From contig NZ_CP028472.1 in the NCBI RefSeq assembly GCF_003047105.1, positions 124,001-188,000 on the forward strand: a DNA stretch of 64,000 nucleotides, read 5' to 3'. Made by a program: the position numbers and the translations under genes. The notes under the pieces were generated by a model. The model saw only the letters and a list, made by a program, of their open reading frames with translations, made no database searches and was not told where the DNA came from. This stretch comes from Celeribacter baekdonensis. GTDB lineage: Bacteria > Pseudomonadota > Alphaproteobacteria > Rhodobacterales > Rhodobacteraceae. This document shows positions 25,883 to 34,360 of this stretch, one piece after another. Position 1 is the first letter of the stretch; every line of letters begins with the position of its first letter.

Positions 25883-26884
25883 ATGACTATCGCAAAAAAC
25901 CTATTCGCCACTTTGGCAAGCGTCGCGGCTCTGTGCGCCACGACGGCCCACGCAGAAACCTTAAGCCTCGGGGATTTTCAATCCACAAGCCACATTGTGT
26001 CTGTCGAGGGCACAAGCAAATGGATGGCCGCAGTTGAAGAAGCCACCGACGGTGCAATCACCTTCAACCACTTTCCCTCGCAACAAGCGGCCAAGGCCAA
26101 AGCGCAGCTTGATGCCGTCAAAAGCGGCATCCTTGACGCCGCTCTGTTGGGGGCCTCTTATCACGCGGAGACAATGCCGTTGAATTCCGTGATCGGCCTT
26201 CCCGGCTATTACGGGTCGGCTGTAACGGGCACGATTGCACTGCAGGAAATGCTCGCCGAAGGCCCCCTGCGTGACGAAGTTCTGGCGGCTGGCGTGACGC
26301 CGATCTTCGGCTTTACGCTACCGCCGTACCAAGTCCTCGCCAAAAAACGCCTCGGCGCAACGTCCGACTGGAATGCGCTTGACGTGCGCACCTCCGGCGC
26401 GACACAGGCCATGACGGCCCGCGATCTGGGTGCTGTCGGGATCTCGATCCCTGGCCCAGAGGTCTACACTGCCGTTGAACGCGGTCGCCTTGATGCGGTT
26501 CTGTTCCCGCTGGCGTCGGTGCCCGGATACAAGCTGAACGAAGTCGTAAGTCACATTTCGACCAACGGCTCTTTTGGTGGCTACAGCTTCATCATGGTGG
26601 TGCGCTCCGAGGTCTTCGACACCCTCGACGCGGACGTGCAAAAGACAATGGTCACTCTCGGTTCCGAGGTCGCAACCCATGTGGCCCAAGTGCAAGACGA
26701 CATTGTTCTCTCTCTGATTGATGAATGGAAGGCCGAAGGGATCGACACCTACAGCTTTACGGAGGCCGAGCTTGATGAACTCCGCACCAGCATGTCGCCC
26801 GTGTCTACCGATTGGGTCACCCGCATGGGCGGCGAGAACGCGCAAGAGGTGCTCGAAATCTATAGCACCCTGACTGCCCAGTAA
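25883..26884 (+). CDS. TRAP transporter solute-binding protein (DctP family)
   Basis: Periplasmic protein of 333 residues. A signal peptide is visible (MTIAKNLFATLASVAALCAT, cleavage after AHA). The DctP fold follows, with AAVEEATDGAITFNHFPSQQ early and VRTSGATQAMTARDLGA in the ligand region; the conserved Arg that binds the solute carboxylate is expected there. It captures an organic acid for the DctQM channel, driven by the sodium gradient. Ribosome-binding site GGGAGGAGA precedes the ATG. The partner enzymes suggest a short branched acid as substrate. Confidence 0.88.
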   Translation: MTIAKNLFATLASVAALCATTAHAETLSLGDFQSTSHIVSVEGTSKWMAAVEEATDGAITFNHFPSQQAAKAKAQLDAVKSGILDAALLGASYHAETMPLNSVIGLPGYYGSAVTGTIALQEMLAEGPLRDEVLAAGVTPIFGFTLPPYQVLAKKRLGATSDWNALDVRTSGATQAMTARDLGAVGISIPGPEVYTAVERGRLDAVLFPLASVPGYKLNEVVSHISTNGSFGGYSFIMVVRSEVFDTLDADVQKTMVTLGSEVATHVAQVQDDIVLSLIDEWKAEGIDTYSFTEAELDELRTSMSPVSTDWVTRMGGENAQEVLEIYSTLTAQ

Positions 26885-26908
26885 CGCAAGGCTCAGTTAC
26901 GACACATC

Positions 26909-26936
26909 GAGTGGCCGGCCGTTGCGCCGACCACTC
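26909..26936 (+). terminator. GC-rich hairpin between TRAP binding-protein and large-permease genes
   Basis: GAGTGGCCGGC (26909-26919) and GCCGACCACTC (26926-26936), 10 of 11 pairs, 6-nt loop, 24 bases after the DctP stop. No U-run follows. It probably stabilises the upstream message or reduces read-through, giving more binding protein than permease. Confidence 0.5.
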
Positions 26937-26970
26937 TCCCCCCACGTCCTCAGGGAGCTCGCACCGTCCA

Positions 26971-28260
26971 ATGCTGACATTTGCCGCTATTTTGGCCCTT
27001 CTGGCTTTGTTCATGATCTTTCGAATGCCGATCGCATTCGCCATGGGCTTGACTGGGTTTCTCGGCCTCGCAATCCAACTCGGCCCGCGCCCCGCGTTTG
27101 CCGTGTTGGAGCGCACTTTCTTCGACAGCTCAGCCTCTTTCATTCTTGTGGCCATCCCGCTTTTTATCCTGATGGCAGAACTCTTGACCGCCGGTGATGT
27201 CACCCGTCGCGCCATCATTGCCTGTCAGGCATGGATCGGCCACGTTAAAGGCGGACTTGCGATGGCCACCGTCGGAGCTTCTGTCATTCTCGCCGCCCTC
27301 GTCGGCAGTTCGACGGCCTCCACCGCCGCGATGGCCTCTTCGGCCTTTCCGCAGATGCGCGATCACAACTATTCTCAACGTCTCGCCGCAGCCGTCGTGT
27401 CTGTGGGCGGCACGCTGGCTGTCGTTGTCCCGCCTTCGATCGTCCTGGTCGTCTACGGCGTGCTTACCGAGACCTCAATTGGCAAACTGTTCATTGCAGG
27501 CATCATTCCCGGCATACTAACAGCGCTTGGGCTAGCCGTGGTGATCAAGCTCATCGCCCACACCACTGACCAAGCCCCAAAAGGCGATCCGTTTCATCTC
27601 AAAACTGCCGTAAAATCCAGCCGCCATGTCTTTCCGATGGTTGCGTTGATGATCCTCGTGATCGGCGCGATCTACGCCGGCATCGCGTCACCCTCAGAAG
27701 CCGCAGCGCTCGGTGTCATGGGATCTCTGGTCATCGTTTTGCTGCAACGCACCTTGTCTTTTGCGGCGTTCAATCACTCGGTCTCTCGCGCCATCCGTGC
27801 GACCGTTATGATTGTGGCCATTGTCGCCTGTTCTGCGATCTTCTCCAACTATCTCGCCTTCACCCGCATCACTCACACATTGTTGGAATTTGTAGCAAAC
27901 ACCGAGATGTCACGCGTATCGATCATGGCGATCATCATCCTGGCGCTGTTGATCATGGGCATGTTCATGGACCAACTCGCAATTCTTTCGCTGGCCATGC
28001 CGCTCGCGTTTCCCACCGCGATGGCACTCGATTACGACGCCGTGTGGTTCGGGATCGTGGTGACCAAAACCGTGGAAATTGGACTCTTGACCCCACCACT
28101 TGGGTTGAACGCCTATGTTGCGGCGGCCCAGACGGGCGTGCCACTGGGCAAGATTTTCCGCGGCATCCTGCCCTTCCTAGCGATGGAGATTGTGGTCCTG
28201 TTGATCCTGCTCTCCTTCCCCGAACTGACCTTGTGGCTCCCGAGCCTGATGTCGTCCTAA
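26971..28260 (+). CDS. TRAP transporter large permease (DctM family)
   Basis: Integral membrane subunit of 429 residues with about twelve hydrophobic segments, the ion-coupled transport channel. The start at 26971 opens directly into helix 1 (MLTFAAILALLALFMIFRMP); the longer frame from 26911 crosses the hairpin and is unlikely. Family landmarks: GSSTASTAAMASSAFPQM, PPSIVLVVYG, MGMFMDQLAILSLAMPL, and LTPPLGLN near the end. It completes the DctPQM set. Confidence 0.9.
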   Translation: MLTFAAILALLALFMIFRMPIAFAMGLTGFLGLAIQLGPRPAFAVLERTFFDSSASFILVAIPLFILMAELLTAGDVTRRAIIACQAWIGHVKGGLAMATVGASVILAALVGSSTASTAAMASSAFPQMRDHNYSQRLAAAVVSVGGTLAVVVPPSIVLVVYGVLTETSIGKLFIAGIIPGILTALGLAVVIKLIAHTTDQAPKGDPFHLKTAVKSSRHVFPMVALMILVIGAIYAGIASPSEAAALGVMGSLVIVLLQRTLSFAAFNHSVSRAIRATVMIVAIVACSAIFSNYLAFTRITHTLLEFVANTEMSRVSIMAIIILALLIMGMFMDQLAILSLAMPLAFPTAMALDYDAVWFGIVVTKTVEIGLLTPPLGLNAYVAAAQTGVPLGKIFRGILPFLAMEIVVLLILLSFPELTLWLPSLMSS

Positions 28261-28285
28261 ACGACACTTAACCCAATCCGACGGC

Positions 28286-28318
28286 CCCCCTCCTGCGCGC
28301 TATGCGTGCAGAAGGGGG
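28286..28318 (+). terminator. Hairpin between TRAP and carboxylase genes
   Basis: CCCCCTCCTGC (28286-28296) and GCAGAAGGGGG (28308-28318), 10 of 11 pairs, 11-nt loop, 25 bases after the DctM stop and 30 before the carboxylase start. No U-run. It may be a partial terminator or processing site that separates the expression of transport and enzyme genes. Confidence 0.45.
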
Positions 28319-28347
28319 AGGTTTGCCCCCCACGACAGGAGAGACGA

Positions 28348-29955
28348 ATGACAATATTGCGCAGTAGCATCGCCTCGGGATCGCCCGCGTTCGCCGAGAA
28401 CCGAACCGCAATGGAGGCCCATTACGCTGAGATCGAAATCGAGGCCATGCGCGTGATGCAAGGTGGTTCGCAAGCCTCACGCAGCCGCCACGAAGCCCGC
28501 GGCAAACTCCTGCCGCGCGACCGCATTGCTGGCCTACTCGATCCCGGATCATCCTTTTTGGAAGTGGGTCTTTTTGCCGCCAGCGGGCACTACAATGACG
28601 AGATTCCCGCAGCAGGGGCTATTGCGGGCATTGGACGCGTCGAGGGGCGGGATTGCATGATCTTGTGCAACGATGCGACGGTAAAGGGCGGCACCTATTT
28701 CCCGCTGACGGTCAAGAAGCACCTGCGCGCGCAAGAGATTGCCGAGGAGTGCGAACTGCCTTGTCTCTACCTCGTCGACAGTGGCGGCGCGAACCTCAAC
28801 AACCAAGACGAAGTGTTTCCTGACCGTGACCACTTTGGTCGCATTTTTTACAACCAGGCCCGCATGAGCGCCAAAGGCATCGCGCAAATCGCGGTTGTTA
28901 TGGGATCATGCACCGCCGGCGGCGCCTATGTCCCCGCGATGAGTGATCAGACCATTATCGTGCGCGAGCAAGGCACGATTTTCCTCGCGGGTCCGCCACT
29001 TGTGAAGGTGGCGACAGGTGAGGAAATCGACGCCGAAACTCTGGGCGGGGGCGATACGCATACGCGCTTGTCAGGCGTTGCCGACTATCTGGCCGACGAT
29101 GACCGCCATGCTCTGGCGCTCGCCCGCGAGATCATCGCAAACCTCGGTCCTGCACCGCGTCCCAATATCGACCTCAAGACGCCTCGTGCCCCGCTTTTTC
29201 CTGCCGACGACATTATGGGCATCGTGCCCGCCAACGACAAATCGCCCTATGATGTGCGTGAAATCATCGCACGGATCGTGGACGGATCGGACTTTTCCGA
29301 ATTCAAACCGCGCTATGGCAATACTTTGGTCACGGGGTTTGCCCATATCGACGGCGTGCCGGTCGGCATCATCGCCAACAACGGCGTGCTGTTTTCGGAA
29401 AGCTCCCTCAAAGGCGCACACTTCATTGAGCTGTGTTGCCAGCGCAAAATTCCGCTCCTGTTCCTACAAAACATCACCGGCTTCATGGTTGGATCAAAAT
29501 ACGAGGCAGGCGGGATTGCAAAGGACGGCGCGAAACTTGTCAACGCAGTATCCACCGCGGACGTCCCCAAGATCACCGTCATCATTGGCGGCTCTTATGG
29601 CGCAGGCAACTACGGCATGTGCGGGCGTGCTTTCGGCCCGAACTTTGTGTGGATGTGGCCCAATGCGCGGATTTCCGTGATGGGCGGTGCGCAAGCATCC
29701 GGCGTGCTCGCAGGCGTCAAACGCGCAGGGATCGAGGCCAAGGGCGGAACGTGGTCACAGGAAGACGAGGACGAATTCAAACGTCCGACCATCGAGATGT
29801 TCGACCGTCAATCGCGCCCGCTCTACGCCTCAGCACGGCTGTGGGACGACGGAATCATTGATCCGCGTAAAACCCGAGACGTCATTGCGCTTTCACTACG
29901 GGCAACGCTCAACGCGCCCGTTAAAGAGACCTCCTTCGGCCTGTTCAGGATGTGA
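28348..29955 (+). CDS. Methylcrotonyl-CoA carboxylase-type carboxyltransferase (beta) subunit
   Basis: Biotin-dependent carboxyltransferase of 535 residues that moves CO2 from carboxybiotin to an enoyl-CoA. Start 28348 follows ACAGGAGAGACGA. The sequence closely follows the methylcrotonyl-CoA carboxylase branch: [59 protein letters not shown], and the C-terminal [20 protein letters not shown] oxyanion region. The biotin carboxylase subunit overlaps its end. Geranyl-CoA carboxylase is the alternative, but the HMG-CoA lyase downstream favours 3-methylcrotonyl-CoA. Confidence 0.88.
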   Translation: MTILRSSIASGSPAFAENRTAMEAHYAEIEIEAMRVMQGGSQASRSRHEARGKLLPRDRIAGLLDPGSSFLEVGLFAASGHYNDEIPAAGAIAGIGRVEGRDCMILCNDATVKGGTYFPLTVKKHLRAQEIAEECELPCLYLVDSGGANLNNQDEVFPDRDHFGRIFYNQARMSAKGIAQIAVVMGSCTAGGAYVPAMSDQTIIVREQGTIFLAGPPLVKVATGEEIDAETLGGGDTHTRLSGVADYLADDDRHALALAREIIANLGPAPRPNIDLKTPRAPLFPADDIMGIVPANDKSPYDVREIIARIVDGSDFSEFKPRYGNTLVTGFAHIDGVPVGIIANNGVLFSESSLKGAHFIELCCQRKIPLLFLQNITGFMVGSKYEAGGIAKDGAKLVNAVSTADVPKITVIIGGSYGAGNYGMCGRAFGPNFVWMWPNARISVMGGAQASGVLAGVKRAGIEAKGGTWSQEDEDEFKRPTIEMFDRQSRPLYASARLWDDGIIDPRKTRDVIALSLRATLNAPVKETSFGLFRM

Positions 29956-29957
29956 TC

Positions 29958-31949
29958 ATGACCCCACCATTTGCAAAAATACTGATCGCCAACCGTGGCG
30001 AAATCGCATGTCGCGTCATCAAAACCGCCCGTCGTATGGGTGTCCAAACTGTGGCTGTGTTCTCCGACGCCGATCGCCATGCGTTGCATGTCGAGTTGGC
30101 CGATGAAGCCGTGCACATCGGTGCCTCCCCTGTAGGCGAAAGCTACCTTGTGGGCGACCGCATCATTGCAGCGGCCGTAGACACAGGCGCCGAAGCCATC
30201 CATCCAGGCTACGGTTTCCTCTCCGAGAACCCCGACTTCGTAGATGCCGTCGAAGCGGCCGGACTTGCCTTCATCGGCCCGTCGGCACGCGCGATCCGCG
30301 CCATGGGCCTCAAGGATGCGGCCAAAGACCTGATGGAGGAGGCGGGCGTACCCGTCGTTCCCGGCTATCAAGGTGCGAACCAAGACCCTGACTTCCTCGC
30401 CAACGAGGCCGCACAGATCGGTTACCCCGTTCTGATCAAGGCCCGTGCAGGCGGGGGTGGTAAGGGCATGCGCAAAGTGGATCGCCCAGAAGATTTTCGC
30501 GACGGTCTGGCCTCTGCAGTTCGCGAGGGCCAATCCGCATTCGGAGACCCACATGTTCTGATCGAGAAATTCATTACGTCTCCGCGGCACATCGAAGTGC
30601 AGGTTTTCGGGGACAACTACGGCAACGCAGTCCATCTGTTTGAACGTGACTGTTCGCTGCAGCGCCGTCACCAAAAGGTCATCGAGGAGGCCCCGGCCCC
30701 GGACATGACCGAAGAGGTGCGCGCGGCCATGACTGACGCCGCCGTAATGGCCGCAAAGGCCATCGACTATGCGGGCGCGGGCACCATCGAGTTCATCGTC
30801 GACGGATCAGGTCCGCTGCGCACAGACGGCTTTTGGTTCATGGAAATGAACACGCGCCTTCAGGTCGAACACCCCGTGACGGAAGCCATCACCGGCGTCG
30901 ATCTCGTGGAGTGGCAACTGCGCGTGGCCGCAGGGGAGCCTCTGCCTGTTGCGCAATCCGACCTGTCGATCAACGGGCACGCGTTTGAGGCACGCCTCTA
31001 CGCCGAAGACCCCGTGAACGGCTTTTTGCCAGCGACAGGGACACTCGACCACCTCTCCTTCTCAGACGCCGCCCGCAATGACACAGGCGTGCGCACCGGC
31101 GACAACATCAGCCCGTTCTACGATCCGATGATTGCTAAGGTCATCACCCATGGCGAAGACCGCTCCGAGGCGCTGGGGCGGTTGGTCCATGCGCTGCGCG
31201 GCACCCATGTTGCGGGAACCACGACCAACGCCGAGTTCCTCACCACGCTGGCACTGCACGAAGGATTTCAGACATGCCAGTTCGATACCGGACTGATCGA
31301 GCGCGATCTCGACGCGCTGACAACTCCCGCGCCGACCTCCGAAATCCATCTGGCCTTTGCAGCCATTGCGGGCCTCGGCATTGATCCCCAAAACCCCCGT
31401 TTAGGTTGGCGCCTTTGGGGGGACGCATCGCATCACGTTCTCTTACGCCAAGGCCCTGAACTTCACGAACGCCGCTTGATCTTGCATGCGGATGGGGCAA
31501 TCACCTTGGCCGGTGGCGAAGAGGCTCTAACCCTGCGTAATCTTACCCTCGAGGGGGCGCATGTCCGCGCCCGCACTGGCCCAACGAATGCGCAAGTTGA
31601 AGCCTGGATCATCCTCACACCAACTCCAGATGGGCTCTCGGCTTCTGTCCGTACGGGCGGCACTGTCCGCGATTTCCTGCTCTTTGATCCACGGGCGGGC
31701 CGCGCCGCCGATCTTGATCAGGGGCACGCGGTGGTGGCGCCCATGACAGGCACGATTGTGGCACTCGACGCCGCAGTCGGAGACACGGTGGCGGCGGGCG
31801 AAAAGCTCGGCGTCATCGAGGCGATGAAGATGGAAACCGCGCTGACCGCGCCACGCGCGGGCCGTATCGCCAGTGTGCTCTGCGCGGCGGGCAGTCAGGT
31901 CGAAGGCGGCGCTATCCTTGTCACACTTGAAGACGAGGAGACCACATGA
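29958..31949 (+). CDS. Methylcrotonyl-CoA carboxylase-type biotin carboxylase (alpha) subunit
   Basis: Biotin carboxylase plus biotin carrier, 663 residues from ATG 29958 (GTG 29952 also possible). The N-terminal LIANRGEIACRVIKTARRMG, the ATP-grasp glycine loop KARAGGGGKGM, EKFITSPRHIEVQVFGD and MNTRLQVEHPVTE mark the carboxylase domain (about 1-450). The carrier domain ends the protein with the biotinylation motif EAMKMETAL, target Lys near residue 624. A single-chain alpha subunit with BCCP fits acyl-CoA carboxylases rather than acetyl-CoA carboxylase. Nearly overlaps the beta gene and overlaps the lyase by four bases. Confidence 0.9.
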   Translation: MTPPFAKILIANRGEIACRVIKTARRMGVQTVAVFSDADRHALHVELADEAVHIGASPVGESYLVGDRIIAAAVDTGAEAIHPGYGFLSENPDFVDAVEAAGLAFIGPSARAIRAMGLKDAAKDLMEEAGVPVVPGYQGANQDPDFLANEAAQIGYPVLIKARAGGGGKGMRKVDRPEDFRDGLASAVREGQSAFGDPHVLIEKFITSPRHIEVQVFGDNYGNAVHLFERDCSLQRRHQKVIEEAPAPDMTEEVRAAMTDAAVMAAKAIDYAGAGTIEFIVDGSGPLRTDGFWFMEMNTRLQVEHPVTEAITGVDLVEWQLRVAAGEPLPVAQSDLSINGHAFEARLYAEDPVNGFLPATGTLDHLSFSDAARNDTGVRTGDNISPFYDPMIAKVITHGEDRSEALGRLVHALRGTHVAGTTTNAEFLTTLALHEGFQTCQFDTGLIERDLDALTTPAPTSEIHLAFAAIAGLGIDPQNPRLGWRLWGDASHHVLLRQGPELHERRLILHADGAITLAGGEEALTLRNLTLEGAHVRARTGPTNAQVEAWIILTPTPDGLSASVRTGGTVRDFLLFDPRAGRAADLDQGHAVVAPMTGTIVALDAAVGDTVAAGEKLGVIEAMKMETALTAPRAGRIASVLCAAGSQVEGGAILVTLEDEETT

Positions 31950-32806
31950 GCGACCATATTCGTGTCTACGAAGTAGGCCCCCGCGACGGCTTGCAAAACG
32001 AAAAGGCCCTCATCCCGACGGCGGCGAAGATCGGGCTTGTCGACATCTTGTCAACGGCGGGGTTCGAGAAGATCGAAGCCACAAGTTTCGTCTCCCCCAA
32101 ATGGGTGCCGCAACTGGCCGATGCCCGCGATGTCATGGATGGGATCTCTCGGGTGCCGACCGTGGACTATGCTGTTTTGACCCCGAACCTCAAAGGCTTC
32201 GAAATGGCACGCGCGGCGGGTGCGGACGAAGTTGCGATCTTCGCGTCCGCCTCCGAAGGGTTCAGTCAACACAACATCAACTGCTCCATTTCCGAGAGCC
32301 TTGAGCGGTTCACCCCCCTCATGGACGCCGCCCGCGATGCGGGCATCCCTGTGCGCGGCTACGTCTCCTGCGTGGTGGCCTGTCCCTATGATGGCGCTGT
32401 CGCACCCGAAGCTGTGCGTGATGTGGCTCACGCTCTCAAACAGATGGGCTGTTACGAGATCTCCCTCGGCGACACCATCGGAGCTGGCACTCCCGAAAGC
32501 GTGTCTCGAATGCTCAAGACAGTGCTCGAACGCATTCCTGCGCAGAGCCTCGCGGGACACTTTCACGACACGGGCGACACCGCGCTCGGCAATGTAGAGG
32601 CATCTCTTGATCTCGGCTTGCGCACATTTGACAGCGCGGTCGGCGGCCTGGGTGGTTGCCCCTATGCCCCTGGCGCGAAGGGGAACCTTTCGACCCTTAC
32701 CTTGGTGGAGCGCCTAGCCTCACTCGGCTACGACACGGGCATTGACATAGACGTCCTGCGCGCTGCTGAACGCCTTGTAAGCGACATGACCAAACTGACA
32801 GTATGA
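31946..32806 (+). CDS. Hydroxymethylglutaryl-CoA lyase
   Basis: Lyase of 286 residues that splits 3-hydroxy-3-methylglutaryl-CoA into acetoacetate and acetyl-CoA. It has a TIM-barrel HMGL-like domain. The N-terminal EVGPRDGLQNE carries the metal and catalytic Arg/Asp. FHDTGDTALGNV gives the metal-binding His. The active-site loop GGLGGCPYAPGAKGN includes the catalytic Cys. All key residues are present. ATGA overlap with the carboxylase gene shows tight coupling. It is the last carbon-splitting step of the leucine-type branch. Confidence 0.92.
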   Translation: MSDHIRVYEVGPRDGLQNEKALIPTAAKIGLVDILSTAGFEKIEATSFVSPKWVPQLADARDVMDGISRVPTVDYAVLTPNLKGFEMARAAGADEVAIFASASEGFSQHNINCSISESLERFTPLMDAARDAGIPVRGYVSCVVACPYDGAVAPEAVRDVAHALKQMGCYEISLGDTIGAGTPESVSRMLKTVLERIPAQSLAGHFHDTGDTALGNVEASLDLGLRTFDSAVGGLGGCPYAPGAKGNLSTLTLVERLASLGYDTGIDIDVLRAAERLVSDMTKLTV

Positions 32807-32816
32807 GGACACGACC

Positions 32817-33617
32817 ATGAGCTATGAAACAGTGCGCCTGACCATAGACGCGCGTCAGGTTGCGACCGTCACTCTTGCCCGCTCCGCCAAACACAATGCG
32901 ATGGACGCAGTAATGATCGCGGAGTTGACCGCCGTCGCCGAACGGCTCGCCAACGATGAAAACGTGCGGGTTGTTGTGTTGGAGGCAGAGGGCAAGACTT
33001 TCTGTGCGGGAGGAGACCTTGGCTGGATGCGAGCGCAGGCCAATAAGGACCGCGCTGGCAAGATGGAGGAGGCGATGACTTTGGCCCGCATGTTGGGCTG
33101 TTGGAACGCTCTACCCAAACCCGTAATCGGGCGCGTCCACGGCGCGGCCTATGGGGGCGGACTGGGGCTGATCTGCGTCTGTGACATCGTCATCGCCGAA
33201 GACGCGGCCCGGTTCGCGCTCACTGAAACACGCCTCGGCTTGATCCCCGCAACCATCGGTCCGTTCGTGGTGAGCCGCCTTGGTGCGTCTTTCGCGCGTC
33301 AGGTCTTTTTCAACTCGAAACCTTTTGATGTGGGCTTTCTGATCCGCGCAGGTGTCGTGGCGAAAGCTTGCCCTGCGGCTCATCTCGACGATGCAGTCGA
33401 GGCCGAAGTCGTGCAGTTTCTGCAATGCGCACCGGGAGCGGTGGCCGAGGCCAAGGCGCTCTGCCTTGCGCTTGGTGGAGCCGATCCCATCGCTGCTGCG
33501 GCGTTCTCTGCGTCGGCATTGGCCGACCGTTGGGAAACCACCGAAACCCGTGACGGCATCGCCGCCTTCTTTGCAAAGGAAGAACCAGCATGGCGCAACG
33601 GAAGCACAGATGCGTAA
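32817..33617 (+). CDS. Enoyl-CoA hydratase, methylglutaconyl-CoA hydratase-like
   Basis: Crotonase-fold protein of 266 residues. The oxyanion-hole motif is FCAGGDLGWM and the second is GAAYGGGLGLICVCDIVIAE. The catalytic Glu lies in ALTETRLGLIPATIGPFV. These forms match LiuC-type 3-methylglutaconyl-CoA hydratases, which supply HMG-CoA to the lyase just upstream. It follows the lyase by ten bases with GAGGACACGACC before the ATG. With the carboxylase and lyase it gives a complete path from 3-methylcrotonyl-CoA to acetoacetate plus acetyl-CoA. Confidence 0.88.
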   Translation: MSYETVRLTIDARQVATVTLARSAKHNAMDAVMIAELTAVAERLANDENVRVVVLEAEGKTFCAGGDLGWMRAQANKDRAGKMEEAMTLARMLGCWNALPKPVIGRVHGAAYGGGLGLICVCDIVIAEDAARFALTETRLGLIPATIGPFVVSRLGASFARQVFFNSKPFDVGFLIRAGVVAKACPAAHLDDAVEAEVVQFLQCAPGAVAEAKALCLALGGADPIAAAAFSASALADRWETTETRDGIAAFFAKEEPAWRNGSTDA

Positions 33618-33708
33618 GATTTTCTGCACCGCCTCCGAGGCCCTTGGCGGGCTTTTGACCGACGGCATGTTGATTGCGTCAGGCGGGTTTGGGCGCGGCA
33701 TCGTTTAA
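33610..33708 (+). pseudogene. 3-oxoacid CoA-transferase subunit A, N-terminal remnant
   Basis: The reading frame overlapping the hydratase stop encodes 32 residues beginning MRKIFCTASEALGGLLTDGM and reaching IASGGFG, the typical start of succinyl-CoA:3-ketoacid CoA-transferase subunit A. Homology ends around 33695 and a stop follows at 33708. The intact gene would have activated the acetoacetate produced by the HMG-CoA lyase. The operon's 3' end has therefore been lost, replaced by unrelated fragments. Confidence 0.65.
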
Positions 33709-33820
33709 TTTGCGGGTCGCGATCAATGAAGCGATGACGCCCCAGTTTGCGGCTCCTGCGCCCGCGAAGAGCAGTCTAATCGGGCGCTGCAAGCTGAACG
33801 GGGCGAACCTCATGCATATT
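33700..33820 (-). other. Unrecognised gene fragment in the scar
   Basis: The minus strand holds an open stretch ending at TGA that reads like the C-terminus of a protein ([20 protein letters not shown], then [15 protein letters not shown]). It was not recognised and starts abruptly at the next fragment. Possibly a third broken gene. Confidence 0.3.
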
Positions 33821-33823
33821 TCA

Positions 33824-33943
33824 CATGGGTATCTTCATGAGTTTTCCGGCGGGCAAAGACAACGGGTCTGCATCGCACGCGCGCTGACCCTTGAGCCAAA
33901 TTTGATCGTTGCTGACAAAGCGGTATCTGCGCTCGACGTCTCC
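33824..33943 (+). pseudogene. Fragment of a peptide ABC-transporter ATPase (DppF/OppF type)
   Basis: Forty codons cover only the signature and Walker B region: [35 protein letters not shown]. In working proteins Walker B ends DEP; here DK replaces it, so even this piece has drifted. It continues without a stop into the Tn3 fragment. Confidence 0.7.
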
Positions 33944-34235
33944 GATCAGTTTGGCCCATTCGCCACCCAGAACATTCCGGCGACCGTGAACGAAGCGCCC
34001 TGCATCCTGGACGGTCTGCTCATGAACGAGGTCGGGCGAAAAATCAAAGAACAATACGCCGACGCCGGAGGCTTCACGGATCACGTCTTCGCCATCACTG
34101 CGCTGCTGTCATATCGGTTTATTCCCCGGATCCGTGATCTGCTGTCCAAAAGGCTCTATCTTTCGACCCAGCTGCAGCCCCAAAGCAATTGCAGGGCCTG
34201 ATTGGCGGCAAGATCAGGGAGAAGGTGGCATTCCG
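33938..34235 (+). pseudogene. Tn3-family transposase fragment
   Basis: From [20 protein letters not shown] through [20 protein letters not shown] to RFIPRIRDL the frame matches the catalytic region of Tn3-type transposases. It then shifts frame near 34190, where [13 protein letters not shown] continues the same protein. About 95 of nearly 1000 residues remain. The join to the ABC fragment falls in a shared Val-Ser. Confidence 0.72.
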
Positions 34236-34360
34236 CTCTCAGTACTCAAAGAAACATTTTTCACACATAAGCGCAATAAAAACACATTTTTCGAGTGACG
34301 AGAACAAAATTCATGGATATCAAGCTCCGTAGCAGGAAGTCACGCTAAGGAACGAAATTC
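34236..34360. promoter_or_regulatory. AT-rich leader upstream of the Fic gene
   Basis: This 125-bp leader is rich in A/T. It holds the nonamer ACATTTTTC at 34254-34262 and 34284-34292, and a third copy lies inside the coding start at 34381-34389. Spacing of 30 bases between the first two is close to three helical turns. AAGGAACGAAATTC precedes the ATG. Regulatory meaning is a guess. Confidence 0.35.

Noticed and set aside
33674..34201. 175-codon ORF as a novel gene
   Set aside because: It is a fusion of recognisable fragments of unrelated families with no RBS, so it is treated as a scar.
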